Below are positions 25,069 to 35,786 of a stretch of 64,000 bases of DNA, one piece after another. The DNA is from Corynebacterium sphenisci DSM 44792. GTDB taxonomy: Bacteria; Actinomycetota; Actinomycetes; Mycobacteriales; Mycobacteriaceae. The stretch spans positions 682,001 to 746,000 of the forward strand of contig NZ_CP009248.1 in the NCBI RefSeq assembly GCF_001941505.1. Direction: 5' to 3'. Within the stretch, counting starts at the first letter, position 1. The number at the start of each line of letters is the position of its first letter. The notes under the pieces are model-generated. The model ran no database searches, was not told where the DNA came from, and saw only the letters and a list, made by a program, of their open reading frames with translations. A program made the position numbers and the translations under genes.

Positions 25069-25100
25069 GGCGCCCCGCACCCGTCGTGGTGCGGGGCGCC
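25069..25100. terminator. Terminator between rpmA and the RecQ-like gene
   Basis: A perfect 12-bp inverted repeat (25069-25080/25089-25100) with an 8-nt loop, between convergent genes. Confidence 0.75.
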
Positions 25101-25154
25101 GTCGCGATCCGGGGGAGCGGCCCGGTCCGGCCGCGGGGGCGGGCCGGGTCCGGC

Positions 25155-27371
25155 TCAGCCGCGGGCGGCCAGCGCCAGCGGCAGCACCTCGCACCCGGTG
25201 GCGGCGGACAGCCCGGCGGCGGCCACGGTCGTCGACCAGCCGGTGTCCACCACATCGGCGACCAGCAGGATCGGCCCCTCGCCGAGGCCCGCGCCGGCCA
25301 GGGCGGCGAAATCCCAGCGGTCGATGAGCCCGCCGACCCGGTAGGCGGAGTTCTGCGCGGTGACCTCGCCGGCGCCGGGGCGCAGCGGCAGCGTCCCGGC
25401 GAAGCGCATCCGGCCGATCGCGGCCACCGCCCGCGCCACCGCGAGGACCATCTCGTCCAGGGCCGGGCCGGGGGCCTCCGCGTCGGGGCCGTGGCCGGCC
25501 AGCGCCACCACCGCCACCGGGCGCCGCGCCCAGTCCCAGCCGGCGAGCACCTGCACCACGTCGCGCAGCCGGGGATCCTCGCGCCAGGCCGCCGGATCCG
25601 GCCGCCAGGTGGCCTGCGCCAGCAGCTCCGCCAGCGCGGGGCCGCGGGCGATGTCGTTGAGCCGGCCCAGCGCCCGGCCCTGGCCGACCCCGTGGATCCG
25701 ACCCTTCGGCGGCAGCGGCACCCCGGCCTCGCCGAGGCTGCCGCGCTCCGCCCCGCGCACCCGGTCCATGCCGGTGGGCCACTGCCGGCGGGCGGGCAAC
25801 CGCACCCCGGGTTCGGTGAGCCGGGCGGACACCGCGGCGGCGGCGCCGGCATCCACCCCGGTGCCCCGGTGCACCCCGGTGCAGTTGTCGCAGCGCCCGC
25901 AGGGGCCGGCCGCGGTGGGGTCGTCGAGCTGGCGGCGCAGGAAGAGCATCCGGCACGCCGCCGGGTCCGGCGCGGCCGGATCCCCGGAGCCGGGGCCCAG
26001 GGCCTCGTAGGCGAGCATCGCCTCCTGCTCGGCGCGGCGCGCCCGGGCCAGGCCCGCGTAGCGCTCCGCGTCATAGGACCACTCCGCGCCGGTGGCCACC
26101 CAGCCGCCGGCGACCCGGCGCACCGCCCCGTCCACGTCGAGCACCTTCAGCACCTGCTCCAGGCGGTTGCGGGAGAGATCCACCAGCGCCTCCAGGCGCG
26201 GGGTGGACAGCGGCTCCGGGCCCAGGGCGGCGAGCAGGGCGCGCACCGTGTCCTCCGGGGGGAAGGACAGGGAGGCGAAGTAGGCCCAGATGTCCCGGTC
26301 CTCCGCCCCGGGCAGCAGGATCACCTCGGCCCGGTCGGTGGCCCGGCCGGCGCGGCCGATCTGCTGGTAGTAGGAGATCGGCGACCCCGGCGCGCCCATG
26401 TGCACCACGAACCCCAGATCCGGTTTGTCGAAGCCCATGCCCAGCGCCGAGGTCGCCACCAGCGCCTTGACCTCGTTGGCCAGCAGCGCCGCCTCCAGGC
26501 GCTCCCGCTCCGCGGCGTCGGTGCGCCCGGTGTAGGCCGCCACCGGATGCCCCGCGGCGTCCAGGGCCCCGGCGAGATCCTCGGCGGCGGCGACGGTGAG
26601 GCAGTACACGATCCCCGAGCCGGGCAGCTCGGCCAGCCGCTCGGCCAACCAGGCCGGCCGGGCGGTGGTGTCGGGCAGCCGCACCACGGACAGGTGCAGC
26701 GACTCCCGGTCCAGGCCGCCGCGCAGCACCCCGGTGCCCTCGCCGAGCTGGGCGCGCACATCCTCCACCACCCGGTCATTGGCGGTGGCGGTGGTGGCCA
26801 GCACCGGCACGCCCGCCCCCAGGCCCGCGAGCAGATCCCGGATCCGCCGGTAGTCGGGCCGGAAGTCGTGGCCCCAGTCGGAGATGCAGTGCGCCTCGTC
26901 GACGACCACCAGCCCGGCGGCGCGGGCCAGCTCCGGGAGCACCTCATCGCGGAAGCGCGGGTTGTTCAGCCGCTCCGGGCTGACCAGCAGCACATCCACC
27001 GCCCCGGCCGCGATCCGGGAGTGGATCTCGGCCCATTCGGTCATGTTGGCGCTGTTCACGGTCTCCGCGGCGATGCCCGCCGCCCGGGCGGCGTCGACCT
27101 GGTTGCGCATCAGGGCCAGCAGCGGGGAGATGATCACCGCCGCGCCCCGGCCCCGCCGGCGCAGCAGCTTCGCGGCGATGAAGTACACCGCGGACTTGCC
27201 CCAGCCGGTGCGCTGCACCACCAGCAGCCGGCCCCGGTCGTTGACCAGGGCGTCGATCGCCCGCCACTGGTCATCGCGCAGCCGGGCGGCGTCCCCGGCG
27301 AGGCCGCGCAGCAGCCCCTCGGCCTCCTCGCGGGGCACCGGGCGGGTCGGGTCGGCGTCTCGGGCGTCCAT
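25155..27371 (-). CDS. RecQ-family DNA helicase with phosphoribosyltransferase-like C-terminus
   Basis: An ATP-dependent superfamily 2 helicase for DNA repair. It is 738 residues from ATG 27371; a GTG at 27389 would add six. Motifs are Walker A Q-R-T-G-W-G-K-S (about 53-60), D-E-A-H, T-A-T-A, and motif V-VI with Q-Q-I-G-R-A-G-R. A Zn-type Cys cluster (C-R-M-L-F…C-G-R-C-D-N-C) follows near 470-500. The last about 200 residues are not a standard RecQ tail. They contain [11 protein letters not shown] and [13 protein letters not shown], which look like a PRPP-binding loop of the phosphoribosyltransferase fold. The same fusion exists in other actinobacteria; its purpose is not known to me. Confidence 0.85.
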   Translation of the reverse strand: MDARDADPTRPVPREEAEGLLRGLAGDAARLRDDQWRAIDALVNDRGRLLVVQRTGWGKSAVYFIAAKLLRRRGRGAAVIISPLLALMRNQVDAARAAGIAAETVNSANMTEWAEIHSRIAAGAVDVLLVSPERLNNPRFRDEVLPELARAAGLVVVDEAHCISDWGHDFRPDYRRIRDLLAGLGAGVPVLATTATANDRVVEDVRAQLGEGTGVLRGGLDRESLHLSVVRLPDTTARPAWLAERLAELPGSGIVYCLTVAAAEDLAGALDAAGHPVAAYTGRTDAAERERLEAALLANEVKALVATSALGMGFDKPDLGFVVHMGAPGSPISYYQQIGRAGRATDRAEVILLPGAEDRDIWAYFASLSFPPEDTVRALLAALGPEPLSTPRLEALVDLSRNRLEQVLKVLDVDGAVRRVAGGWVATGAEWSYDAERYAGLARARRAEQEAMLAYEALGPGSGDPAAPDPAACRMLFLRRQLDDPTAAGPCGRCDNCTGVHRGTGVDAGAAAAVSARLTEPGVRLPARRQWPTGMDRVRGAERGSLGEAGVPLPPKGRIHGVGQGRALGRLNDIARGPALAELLAQATWRPDPAAWREDPRLRDVVQVLAGWDWARRPVAVVALAGHGPDAEAPGPALDEMVLAVARAVAAIGRMRFAGTLPLRPGAGEVTAQNSAYRVGGLIDRWDFAALAGAGLGEGPILLVADVVDTGWSTTVAAAGLSAATGCEVLPLALAARG

Positions 27372-27520
27372 GCCCCCATCAGAGCACACCGCCGGACGCG
27401 CCGGGCGCCGGCCGGGCGGGGGCGCCCGGCGCCGCCCGCCGGGGCCCCGACCGCGTTACCGCCGCGGGCCGGGACATGCGACAATGCGTGGTTGAACACC
27501 GCCGTCGGGAAAGGGCCCCC

Positions 27521-29032
27521 ATGTCACGCTTCATCGATCGAGTCGTACTGCACCTGCAGGCCGGCGATGGCGGGCATGGCTGCAACTCCGTGCTCCGGGA
27601 GAAGTTCAAGCCGCTGGGCGGCCCCGACGGGGGCAACGGCGGCCACGGCGGGGACATCATCCTGGAGGTCGACCCCCAGGTGCACACCCTGCTGGACTTC
27701 CACTTCCGCCCGCATCTCAAGGCCGGCAAGGGCCGCCCCGGCGCCGGGGACAACCGCAACGGCGCCCGCGGCGAGGACCTGGTGCTCAAGGTCCCGGAGG
27801 GCACCGTGGTGATGACCGAGCAGGGGGAGACCCTCGCCGATCTCACCGGGGCGGGCACCCGCTTCATCGCCGCCGAGGGCGGCTACGGCGGGCTCGGCAA
27901 CGCCGCCCTGGCCAACCGGCACCGCCGCGCCCCCGGCTTCGCCCTGCTCGGCGAACCCGGGGAGGAGAAGGACCTGGTCCTGGAGCTGAAGTCGATGGCC
28001 GACGTGGGCCTGCTCGGCTTCCCCTCGGCGGGCAAGTCCTCCCTGGTCTCCGCGATGAGCGCGGCGAAGCCGAAGATCGGCGACTACCCCTTCACCACCC
28101 TGCAGCCGAACCTGGGGGTGGTGCAGGTCGGCCACGACGCCTTCACCATCGCCGACGTGCCCGGGCTCATCCCCGGCGCCTCCGAGGGCCGCGGCCTGGG
28201 CCTGGACTTCCTGCGGCATATCGAGCGCTGCGCGGTGCTCGCCCACGTGGTGGACTGCGCCGCCTTCGAATCCGACCGGGACCCGGTGAGCGACATCCGC
28301 GCCCTGGAGGCGGAGCTCGCCGCCTACGACTCCGCCCTGGACTCCGACGTGGGCCTGGGCGATCTGCGGGACCGGCCGCGGGTGATCGTGCTCAACAAGA
28401 TGGACGTGCCGGACGCCCGCGATATGGCGGAGCTGATGCGCGGCGAGCTGGAGGGCTTCGGCTGGCCGATCTTCGAGGTCTCCGCGGCCACCCACGAGGG
28501 CCTGGACGCGCTGCGCTACGCCCTGCTGGAGGCCGTCGAGGCGCACCGGGCGGCGCATCCGCCGGCGACCGCCGCCGGGGCCGGGGCGACCGTGATCCGG
28601 CCCAAGGGGGTCGGCGGGCGCCGCCGCGGCCAGGACTTCACCGTGGAGGCGGACCCGGAGGTCCCCGGCGGGTTCCTCGTGCTGGGCCGCACCCCGGAGC
28701 GCTGGATCCTGCAGACCGACTTCGAGAACGACGAGGCCGTCGGCTACCTCGGCGACCGGCTGGCCAAGCTCGGCGTGGAGGACGCCCTGGGCAAGGCCGG
28801 GGCGGTGGAGGGCTCTCCGGTCACCATCGGCGGGGTGACCTTCGAGTGGATGCCGCACACCGCCGCCGGCGCCGCCGCCCCGGCGCCCTCGGCGCGCGGC
28901 ACCGACCGGCGCCTGGACGAGGTGCGCCGGGCCTCCGCCGAGGAGCGCAAGCGCGCCTCCCAGGCCCGCCGCGGGCTCATCGACGAGTTCGAGGTCGAGG
29001 GCGAGGTCGCCGACCGGGACCGGTTCCAGTGA
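27521..29032 (+). CDS. obg: GTPase Obg
   Basis: A ribosome-associated GTPase needed for 50S assembly and linked to stress control. It is 503 residues with three domains: the glycine-rich OBG fold (about 1-158), the GTPase (about 160-340; [24 protein letters not shown]) and the C-terminal OCT domain, then a charged tail. A GACAAT -10-like hexamer lies about 36 bp upstream of ATG 27521. The stop overlaps the proB GTG. Confidence 0.97.
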   Translation: MSRFIDRVVLHLQAGDGGHGCNSVLREKFKPLGGPDGGNGGHGGDIILEVDPQVHTLLDFHFRPHLKAGKGRPGAGDNRNGARGEDLVLKVPEGTVVMTEQGETLADLTGAGTRFIAAEGGYGGLGNAALANRHRRAPGFALLGEPGEEKDLVLELKSMADVGLLGFPSAGKSSLVSAMSAAKPKIGDYPFTTLQPNLGVVQVGHDAFTIADVPGLIPGASEGRGLGLDFLRHIERCAVLAHVVDCAAFESDRDPVSDIRALEAELAAYDSALDSDVGLGDLRDRPRVIVLNKMDVPDARDMAELMRGELEGFGWPIFEVSAATHEGLDALRYALLEAVEAHRAAHPPATAAGAGATVIRPKGVGGRRRGQDFTVEADPEVPGGFLVLGRTPERWILQTDFENDEAVGYLGDRLAKLGVEDALGKAGAVEGSPVTIGGVTFEWMPHTAAGAAAPAPSARGTDRRLDEVRRASAEERKRASQARRGLIDEFEVEGEVADRDRFQ

Positions 29033-30162
29033 GCGCGCCGCGGGGGCTGCGCAGCTCCACCCGGGACGCCGTGGCCGGCGCCAAGCGCCTGGTGGTCAAG
29101 GTCGGCTCCTCCTCGCTGACCGGGCCGGACGGGCGCACCGACCCGGCCCGGATCGACGCCATCGCCGAGGCCCTGGAGGCCCGGATGGCCCGCGGCTCGG
29201 ACCTGATCCTGGTCTCCTCCGGCGCGGTGGCCTCCGGGATGGGCCCGCTGGGCCTGCACGCCCGGCCCACCGATCTCGCCACCAAGCAGGCGGCGGCCGC
29301 GGTCGGCCAGGTGCGGCTGGCCCAGGAGTGGGCCCGCTCCTTCGCCCGCTTCGGGCGCACCACCGCCCAGCTGCTGTTGACCAGCTCGGACGCGGGCGAC
29401 CGGACCCGGGCGCGCAACGCCCAGCGCACCATCGACCGGCTGCGCCAGCTCTCCGCGATCCCGATCGTCAACGAGAACGACACCGTGGCCACCTCGGAGA
29501 TGCGCTTCGGGGACAATGACCGGCTCGCCGCGATCGTCAGCCACCTGTCCTACTGCGATGCGCTGGTGCTGCTCTCCGACGTCGACGGACTCTACGACCG
29601 CAACCCGGCGGAGCCGGGCGCGGCCTTCGTCCCGGAGGTGTGGAGCGGCAACGACCTGCGGGGGGTCGCCGCCGGGGAGGGCGGCGGCCTCGGCACCGGG
29701 GGGATGGCCTCGAAGGTCTCCGCCGCCCGGCTGGCCTCCCGGGGCGGGGTGCCGGTGCTGCTCGCCGCCGCCGACGAGATCTCCGCCGCCCTCGGCGCCG
29801 CGGACGTGGGCACCGCCTTCGCCCCGCGGGGGCAGCGGATCTCCTCCTGGAAGTTCTGGGCGCTCTACGCCGCCGACGCCACCGGGGTGCTGCGCATCGA
29901 CGCCGGGGCGGTGCGCGCGGTCACCGAGGGCCGCAAATCGCTGCTGCCGGTGGGCATCACCGACGCCGAGGGCGAATTCGCCGCCGGGGATATCGTGGAC
30001 ATCGTCGGCCCGGCCGGGGAGATCATCGGCCGCGGCGAGGTGTCCTTCGACGCCGAGGACCTGGCCCTGGTGCTGGGCCGGACCATGGCGGAGCTGCCGG
30101 ACGCCTACAAGCGCCCGGTGATCCACGCCGACTACCTGTCGAACTACGCCTCCCGGGCCTGA
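29029..30162 (+). CDS. proB: Glutamate 5-kinase
   Basis: First step of proline synthesis: phosphorylates glutamate. It is 377 residues. The amino-acid kinase domain has [11 protein letters not shown] near the start, V-S-S-G-A-V-A-S-G, and N-E-N-D-T-V. A C-terminal PUA domain follows from about 285. The GTG start overlaps the obg stop (GTGA), so it is coupled to obg. Its pathway partner proA is not next to it: a sortase and a small membrane protein gene come between. Confidence 0.96.
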   Translation: MSAPRGLRSSTRDAVAGAKRLVVKVGSSSLTGPDGRTDPARIDAIAEALEARMARGSDLILVSSGAVASGMGPLGLHARPTDLATKQAAAAVGQVRLAQEWARSFARFGRTTAQLLLTSSDAGDRTRARNAQRTIDRLRQLSAIPIVNENDTVATSEMRFGDNDRLAAIVSHLSYCDALVLLSDVDGLYDRNPAEPGAAFVPEVWSGNDLRGVAAGEGGGLGTGGMASKVSAARLASRGGVPVLLAAADEISAALGAADVGTAFAPRGQRISSWKFWALYAADATGVLRIDAGAVRAVTEGRKSLLPVGITDAEGEFAAGDIVDIVGPAGEIIGRGEVSFDAEDLALVLGRTMAELPDAYKRPVIHADYLSNYASRA

Positions 30163-30184
30163 CGGGAGGGGAAGGGGCACGCCG

Positions 30185-30988
30185 ATGGGCGCGCACGCCA
30201 CCCGCGGTACCCGAGATGCCGGCGCCGGGGGAGCCCGCCGCCGCAGACGCCGGCGCGCCACCCCGGTGAGCGTGCTGGGCGAGCTGCTGCTCACCGCCGG
30301 GGTGGTGCTCGCCCTGTTCGTGGTGCACCAGCTGTGGTGGACCGGGGTGCAGACCCAGCGGGCGCAGGCCGAGCTGCGCGAGGAGCTGGAGCGCGCCTGG
30401 GCGGCGCCGCCGGCGGCCGCCTCCGGCGACCCCGGCGCCGGGCCGGCCCCGGTGACCGCCCGGGGTGCGATGGGCTATCTGGCGGTGCCCCGGATCGGCC
30501 TGGACGCGGTGTTCTCCGAGGGCGTGGGCCAGGCGGAGCTGGCCAACGGCCCCGGCCATTACCCGGCCTCCGCGGCCCCGGGGCAGATCGGCAACGTCGC
30601 CTTCGCCGCGCACCGCGACGGCAACGCCGCGCACTTCTCCGAGCTCGACGCCCTGGCCGCCTGCGACGAGATCATCGTGGAGACCGCCGCGGCCCGGCAC
30701 GTCTACCGGGTGCTGGATCTCGCCGGCGGGGAGACCCCCTGCCTGCCCGGGCCCACCCGGGCGGCGCTGGCCGGCCCGGACTACGCCGGCATCGCCGGCC
30801 GGGTGATCGTCGACCCGGGCGCGGACGGGGTGGTCGCGCCCATCCCGGACAACGCCGCACTCGGCCGGGGCGGGCAGCCGGCGGTGGCCCTGCTCACCCT
30901 GACCACCTGCCACCCGCACTGGTCCAGCGCGAACCGGATGGTGGTGCACGCCGCCCTGGAACGCACCGAAACCAAGGAAGGGAGCTGA
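30185..30988 (+). CDS. Class E sortase
   Basis: A membrane-anchored transpeptidase that would cleave a C-terminal sorting signal and attach proteins to the cell wall. It is 267 residues: basic N-terminus, one membrane span (about 30-50), a linker, then the sortase barrel. The catalytic triad is visible: His143 (A-A-H-R-D-G-N), Cys242 (L-T-T-C-H-P) and Arg251 (S-A-N-R-M-V). The T-L-T-T-C and Y-P-A-S-A sections fit class E enzymes of actinobacteria. It follows proB by 22 bp. No LPXTG/LAXTG substrate gene is seen nearby, so it may be a general housekeeping sortase. Confidence 0.9.
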   Translation: MGAHATRGTRDAGAGGARRRRRRRATPVSVLGELLLTAGVVLALFVVHQLWWTGVQTQRAQAELREELERAWAAPPAAASGDPGAGPAPVTARGAMGYLAVPRIGLDAVFSEGVGQAELANGPGHYPASAAPGQIGNVAFAAHRDGNAAHFSELDALAACDEIIVETAAARHVYRVLDLAGGETPCLPGPTRAALAGPDYAGIAGRVIVDPGADGVVAPIPDNAALGRGGQPAVALLTLTTCHPHWSSANRMVVHAALERTETKEGS

Positions 30989-30991
30989 CCC

Positions 30992-31144
30992 ATGTACGCG
31001 GCCCTGTGGCGGGCGTTGCCCGGACCGACCTGGATGAAGGCGCTGGAGGCGCTGGCGCTGCTGGCGGCGGTGCTCTGGCTGCTGTTCACCATCGTGTTCC
31101 CGGCGGTGGCGGTGCACCTGCCCTGGATGGACGTGGCGGTGTAG
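30992..31144 (+). CDS. Small membrane protein next to sortase (50 aa)
   Basis: A 50-residue protein starting 3 nt after the sortase stop, with GGAGCTGA-type pairing upstream. It is [16 protein letters not shown], then a single strong hydrophobic span (about 17-43), then a short W-M-D-V-A-V end. The tight spacing and the clean amphipathic-plus-transmembrane layout favour a real gene. It may help the sortase sit in the membrane, or it may be a conserved actinobacterial small protein; function unknown. Confidence 0.7.
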   Translation: MYAALWRALPGPTWMKALEALALLAAVLWLLFTIVFPAVAVHLPWMDVAV

Positions 31145-31206
31145 CCGGCGCGGGCGCGGTTTCCCCGCGGCCGCGCCGGGGGAGCCCCCGCCGGCGGCCG
31201 GGCCCC

Positions 31207-31212
31207 TATGCT
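31207..31212 (+). promoter_or_regulatory. Candidate leaderless -10 hexamer for proA
   Basis: TATGCT lies 6 nt before ATG 31219, suggesting proA has its own promoter apart from proB. Confidence 0.45.
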
Positions 31213-31218
31213 TGGGCC

Positions 31219-32529
31219 ATGGCCGATACCACGAACGACACCGCAGTGCGCGCCGCCGAGCGCGAGGAGATCCTGGACCGCGCCCGCCGGGCGAAGGCGG
31301 TCACCGGCGAACTCGCCGGCTACCCCTCCGCCCGCAAGGACGCGATCCTGCGCGCCGCCGCCGACGCCCTGGTCGCCGCGACCGAGGAGCTGGTCGCCGC
31401 CAACGAGGAGGACATCGCCGCCGGCCGGGAGCACGGCATGAGCGAGGCGCTCATCGACCGGCTGCGCCTGGGCGCCGACCGGGTCGCCGGGATCGCCGAC
31501 GGGCTGCGCCAGGTCGCCGCGCTGCCGGACCCGGTGGGGGAGGTGCTGCGCGGGTCCACCCTGCCCAACGGGCTGCGGCTGTCCCAGGTGCGGGTGCCGC
31601 TGGGGGTGATGGGCATGGTCTACGAGGCCCGGCCCAACGTCACCGTGGACGCCTTCGGCCTGGCCCTGAAATCCGGCAACGTGGCCCTGCTGCGCGGCTC
31701 GAAGTCGGCGGTGCGCACCAACGCCGCCCTGGTGGCGGTGCTGCGCCGGGTGCTCGCGGAGCAGGGCGCCCCGGAGGACCTGGTGCAGCTGCTGCCCTGC
31801 GAGACCCACGGCTCGGTGCAGGATCTGATCACCGCCCGGGGGCTGGTGGACGTGGTGATCCCGCGCGGCGGGGCGGGGCTCATCAACGCGGTGGTGGAGG
31901 GGGCGACGGTGCCCGCCATCGAGACCGGCACCGGCAACTGCCACCTCTACATCGACGCCTCGGCGGATCTGGAGGAGGCGATCGCGCTGCTCATCAACGG
32001 CAAGACCCGGCGCTGCTCGGTCTGCAACGCCACCGAGTCGGTGCTGCTGGACGCCGCCCTCGGCGCCGAGGGGGTGGGGCGGGTGCTCGCCGCGCTGCGC
32101 GAGGCCGGGGTGACCGTGCACGCGGAGCGGGCGAACCTGCCCCTGGGGGAGATCGACGCGGCGCTGGCCGACGCGGTGGTGGAGGCCACCGGGGAGGACT
32201 GGACCGACGAGTACCTGTCCATGGACATCTTCGCCCGGGTCGTCGACGGGGTGGAGGCGGCCATCGCGCACGTCAACGAGTACGGCTCCGGGCACACCGA
32301 CGCGGTGGCCGCCCGGGACTGGCGGGTGTGCGAGCGCTTCGCCGCGGCGGTGGACTCCGCGGCGGTGAGCGTCAACGCCTCCACCGCCTTCACCGACGGG
32401 GAGCAGTACGGGATGGGCGCCGAAATCGGCATCTCCACCCAGAAGCTGCACGCCCGCGGGCCGATGGGCCTGCCGGAGCTGACCTCGGCGAAGTGGATCG
32501 TGCGCGGCGAGGGGCAGACCCGGCCCTGA
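31219..32529 (+). CDS. proA: Gamma-glutamyl phosphate reductase
   Basis: Reduces glutamyl-5-phosphate with NADPH in proline synthesis. It is 436 residues of the aldehyde dehydrogenase superfamily. The catalytic Cys is in [12 protein letters not shown], and the family segments [18 protein letters not shown] and T-G-N-C-H-L-Y-I-D are present. It has the proB substrate channel partner's usual size. It probably starts from its own leaderless promoter. Confidence 0.96.
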   Translation: MADTTNDTAVRAAEREEILDRARRAKAVTGELAGYPSARKDAILRAAADALVAATEELVAANEEDIAAGREHGMSEALIDRLRLGADRVAGIADGLRQVAALPDPVGEVLRGSTLPNGLRLSQVRVPLGVMGMVYEARPNVTVDAFGLALKSGNVALLRGSKSAVRTNAALVAVLRRVLAEQGAPEDLVQLLPCETHGSVQDLITARGLVDVVIPRGGAGLINAVVEGATVPAIETGTGNCHLYIDASADLEEAIALLINGKTRRCSVCNATESVLLDAALGAEGVGRVLAALREAGVTVHAERANLPLGEIDAALADAVVEATGEDWTDEYLSMDIFARVVDGVEAAIAHVNEYGSGHTDAVAARDWRVCERFAAAVDSAAVSVNASTAFTDGEQYGMGAEIGISTQKLHARGPMGLPELTSAKWIVRGEGQTRP

Positions 32530-32624
32530 GGAGGGCGCGGCCGCGCCGGCCCCGGCGCGCCCCCGCCCCGGGGTGGGATCCGGCGGGCTCGCCGGTTTCG
32601 CCCACCCATGTCGTATCGGGAACG

Positions 32625-32630
32625 TAACCT
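32625..32630 (+). promoter_or_regulatory. Candidate leaderless -10 hexamer for lipase 1
   Basis: TAACCT lies 7 nt before ATG 32638. It favours this start over an in-frame ATG at 32608, which lies upstream of the hexamer. Confidence 0.4.
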
Positions 32631-32637
32631 CCCGGGC

Positions 32638-34044
32638 ATGAGCGCACCGCACCGCATCCTCGCCGCCCTCGCCGCCACGACGCTGCTGGCCGCCGCCGTC
32701 CCGGCCGCCGCGGCCCCGACCCCACCCGGCCCGAACCCGCCGCCCGGCGCGGGCGCACCGTCCGGGGCGGGGGACGGCCGGCCGGGCTCCGCCGGCCTGC
32801 CGCTGCCCGCCGGCTCCGCCGGGGCCCCGGGATCCTCCGGTCCCGGCACCGCCGCCCCGGATCCCTTCTACGACGAGATCCCCGCGGAACTCGGGGCCCC
32901 CGGCACGGTGCTGAAGACCCAGCCCGCCCAGCATCTGCTGGCGATGACCGGGGTCGACTGGCCCGGCACGGCGACGAGGATCATGTACACCTCCACCCGG
33001 CAGACCGGGGAGCGCACCGGGGTGACCGGGGTGGTCATCGAGCCCACGACCGCATGGGAGGGCCCGGGTCCGCGGCCGACGGTGGTGATCGCCCCGGGAA
33101 CCCAGGGCGTGGGCGACCAGTGCGCGCCCTCGCGGGGCCGCGGTTTCGCGGTGGACCTCGCCGAGGGGCCCTCGCTGGCGCTGAACTACGAGCTGCCGAA
33201 GATGTACGCCTTCGCCGCGAAGGGCATCCGGGTGGTGCTCACCGACTACATCGGCCTGGGCACACCCGGCATGCACACCTACGGCAATGCCGATGACCAG
33301 GCCCACGCGGTCCTCGACGGGTTGCGCGCCGGCCTCGCCGTCGCCGGGGCCGACCCGGGGGACCCGGTGGGCATCACCGGCTACTCGCAGGGCGGGGGAG
33401 CGGCCGCCGCGGCCGCCGAGCGCGCCGCCGGCTACGCCCCGGAACTCAACCTCCGGGCCACCTACGCGGGGGCGGTGCCGGCCCGGATCGGGGAACTGCT
33501 GGAGTACCTCGACGGCACCGGCCTGGTCGGCGCCATCGGCTTCGGGCTGAACTCCTTCGCCGTGTACGCCTCACCCGGGTTCGCCGAGCGCATGGACGCC
33601 CGGCTCAACGAGGAGGGCCGCCGCTTCGTGGCGGAGACCGCCGGGCAGTGCACCCTGGACATCCTCGCGCACTGGGGGCTGCGGAAGACCAGCGAGTTCA
33701 CCGTGGACGGCCGCTCCTTCGCGGAGCTGGTCGGCGACGAGCCGGAGCTGGCCGAGATCATCGAGCGGCAGTCCCTGGGCGGCACCGCCCCGCCGCGGCC
33801 GATCATGATCGAGGCCTCCCCGAACGACGACGCGGTGGAGTTCGGCCAGGCCCGGGATCTGGCCCGGCGCTACTGCGCCGGCGGGGCGCACCTGGCCTTC
33901 TTCGTGGACCGCACCCCGCCGCTCATCCCGGGCACCTCCCTGAACCACATCGTGCCGATGGAGCTGAACATCCCGAAGGCCGTGGAGTATCTGGAGGCGG
34001 CCTTCCGCGGGGAGGAGCTGCCCGAGGACTGCGGCGACTTCTAG
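32638..34044 (+). CDS. Secreted lipase/esterase (LIP-type), paralogue 1
   Basis: An exported alpha/beta hydrolase of the secretory lipase family (LIP type), 468 residues. The signal peptide is about residues 1-26, followed by a Pro/Gly/Ala-rich linker to about 78. The nucleophile elbow is G-Y-S-Q-G-G-G (Ser250). The likely acid is in P-N-D-D-A and the base His is in L-N-H-I-V-P-M. Cys in G-D-Q-C-A-P-S, G-Q-C-T-L-D, Y-C-A-G-G and E-D-C-G probably make two disulfides. It is the first of three tandem paralogues and the most diverged. Substrate likely acyl esters or triglycerides; unproven. Confidence 0.85.
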   Translation: MSAPHRILAALAATTLLAAAVPAAAAPTPPGPNPPPGAGAPSGAGDGRPGSAGLPLPAGSAGAPGSSGPGTAAPDPFYDEIPAELGAPGTVLKTQPAQHLLAMTGVDWPGTATRIMYTSTRQTGERTGVTGVVIEPTTAWEGPGPRPTVVIAPGTQGVGDQCAPSRGRGFAVDLAEGPSLALNYELPKMYAFAAKGIRVVLTDYIGLGTPGMHTYGNADDQAHAVLDGLRAGLAVAGADPGDPVGITGYSQGGGAAAAAAERAAGYAPELNLRATYAGAVPARIGELLEYLDGTGLVGAIGFGLNSFAVYASPGFAERMDARLNEEGRRFVAETAGQCTLDILAHWGLRKTSEFTVDGRSFAELVGDEPELAEIIERQSLGGTAPPRPIMIEASPNDDAVEFGQARDLARRYCAGGAHLAFFVDRTPPLIPGTSLNHIVPMELNIPKAVEYLEAAFRGEELPEDCGDF

Positions 34045-34162
34045 GGCGGCACCCGAGGGCGGCGGATGCGCGACGCACGCCCGTTCGGCGGCGGGACCGG
34101 GTTCGTTACGGATTTATCTCGGAAAAGATGTGATTTTCCCCACGGGGGCTGTTCGTCCCCGA

Positions 34163-34168
34163 TACAGT
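34163..34168 (+). promoter_or_regulatory. Candidate leaderless -10 hexamer for lipase 2
   Basis: TACAGT (TANANT match) lies 8 nt before ATG 34177. The preceding 60 bp is relatively A/T-rich. Confidence 0.45.
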
Positions 34169-34176
34169 CCCCTCAC

Positions 34177-35679
34177 ATGAAGCATCTTCCCCGCGCGCTC
34201 CTCATGGGCGCCGCCGCGCTGCTGACCACCACCACCCTCACCGCCACCGCCGGCGCCGCCCCGGGCCTGCCCGGCCTCGACGGCATCGACCTGCCCGGTC
34301 TGGACCGGCTCCGCCCGCCGGCGGCCGCCCCGGCCGGGGCGGACGAGGCCGACCCCGACGCGGGGGCGGCCGCCCCGGCGCCGAAGCAGGCCGACCCGGG
34401 CCAGGCCGGCCCCTTCGACCAGGCGCCCGGCTCGGACACCGGTTCGGCGGCGATCCCCGGGGCCTCCGGCTCCTCGGATCCGGCCGACCCCTTCTACACC
34501 GACATCCCCGCCTCCCTCGGGGCACCGGGCACGGTGCTGAAGACCCGGCCCGCCCAGCATCTGCTGCAGAAGGCCGGGCTGGACTGGCCGGGCACCGCCA
34601 CGAAGATGATGTACACCTCCACCCGGCAGACCGGGGAGCCCGCCGGGGTCACCGGCGTGGTCATCGAGCCCACCGTCGAGTGGAGGGGGAAGGGGTCGCG
34701 GCCCACGGTGGTGCTCGCCCCGGGCACCATGGGCCAGGGCGACCAGTGCGCCCCCTCCACCGGCTACGGCATCTTCGCCAACATCGACCCGGCGATCCCC
34801 TCGATGGGCGTCAACTACGAACTGCTCAACGCCTACGCGGCCTCCTCCCAGGGCATGCGCGTGGTGATCACCGACTACATCGGGCTGGGCACGCCGGGCG
34901 TGCACACCTACGTCAACTCCGAGGACGAGGGCCACGCCGTACTCGATGCCGCCCGGGCCGGCCTCGCCCTGGCCGGGGCGGACCCGACCGACCCGGTGGC
35001 GCTGCTCGGCTACTCCCAGGGCGGCGGGGCCGCGGCCGCGGCCGCGGAGCGGGCGGGCTCCTACGCCCCGGAGCTGAACCTCAAGGGCACCTACGCCGGC
35101 GCCCCGCCGGCGAACCTCCGCAAGGTGCTCGAGCGGATCGACGGCAACATGATCGTCGGCGCCATCGGCTACGCCCTGAACTCCGGCCTGGAGTACTTCC
35201 CGGACGAGGAGCGCGCCGAGGAGGTGCTGGATCGGATCCTCAACGAGGAGGGCCGGCGCTTCCTGGAGACCACCCGCTCCCAGTGCATCGTGGACTCGGT
35301 CGCGATGTGGGGCACCCGCTACACCAGCACCTTCACCCAGGACGGCGCCGACTTCAAGGAGGTGCTCGAGCAGGAGCCGACGATCGCGGCGATCATCGAC
35401 GCCCAGCAGCTGGGCCGGCGCACCCCGAACGCGCACATCACCCTGGCCACCGGAATCAACGATGACGCGATCCCCACCGGCCAGGTCAAGGAGCTCGCGC
35501 AGGCCTACTGCGGCCGCGGCGCGAACGTCGCCTTCGTCGAGGACGACACCCCGACCATCCTGGAGCGCACCGGGGCCAACCACGTGGCGCCGATGCTGCG
35601 GGGCCTGCCCGGCTCCATCCGGTACCTGATGGACGCCTTCAACGGCGAGGAGCTCGCCGACGACTGCGGCACCTTCTAG
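34177..35679 (+). CDS. Secreted lipase/esterase (LIP-type), paralogue 2
   Basis: Second of the tandem exported hydrolases, 500 residues. The signal peptide is at about 1-28. A Pro/Asp/Ala-rich linker of about 80 residues leads to the conserved part that begins D-P-F-Y-T-D-I-P. It has G-Y-S-Q-G-G-G-A-A-A-A-A, an acidic residue in I-N-D-D-A-I-P-T-G-Q, and the His in A-N-H-V-A-P-M. The four structural Cys are in the same places as in its neighbours. It is closest to paralogue 3, sharing most of the core including I-D-G-N-M-I-V-G and G-V-H-T-Y-V-N-S. It has its own promoter signal. Confidence 0.86.
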   Translation: MKHLPRALLMGAAALLTTTTLTATAGAAPGLPGLDGIDLPGLDRLRPPAAAPAGADEADPDAGAAAPAPKQADPGQAGPFDQAPGSDTGSAAIPGASGSSDPADPFYTDIPASLGAPGTVLKTRPAQHLLQKAGLDWPGTATKMMYTSTRQTGEPAGVTGVVIEPTVEWRGKGSRPTVVLAPGTMGQGDQCAPSTGYGIFANIDPAIPSMGVNYELLNAYAASSQGMRVVITDYIGLGTPGVHTYVNSEDEGHAVLDAARAGLALAGADPTDPVALLGYSQGGGAAAAAAERAGSYAPELNLKGTYAGAPPANLRKVLERIDGNMIVGAIGYALNSGLEYFPDEERAEEVLDRILNEEGRRFLETTRSQCIVDSVAMWGTRYTSTFTQDGADFKEVLEQEPTIAAIIDAQQLGRRTPNAHITLATGINDDAIPTGQVKELAQAYCGRGANVAFVEDDTPTILERTGANHVAPMLRGLPGSIRYLMDAFNGEELADDCGTF

Positions 35680-35774
35680 CGCGGCCGCCGCGGCGGGGAC
35701 CACGGCCGCGCGGCCCGGGGGCACCGGGGCGCGCGGCCGCCGCCGTTCCCGGGACGAAAACCGTTTGCGGTGGA

Positions 35775-35780
35775 TATCAT
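35775..35780 (+). promoter_or_regulatory. Candidate leaderless -10 hexamer for lipase 3
   Basis: TATCAT lies 6 nt before ATG 35787. Confidence 0.4.
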
Positions 35781-35786
35781 CCGGGT

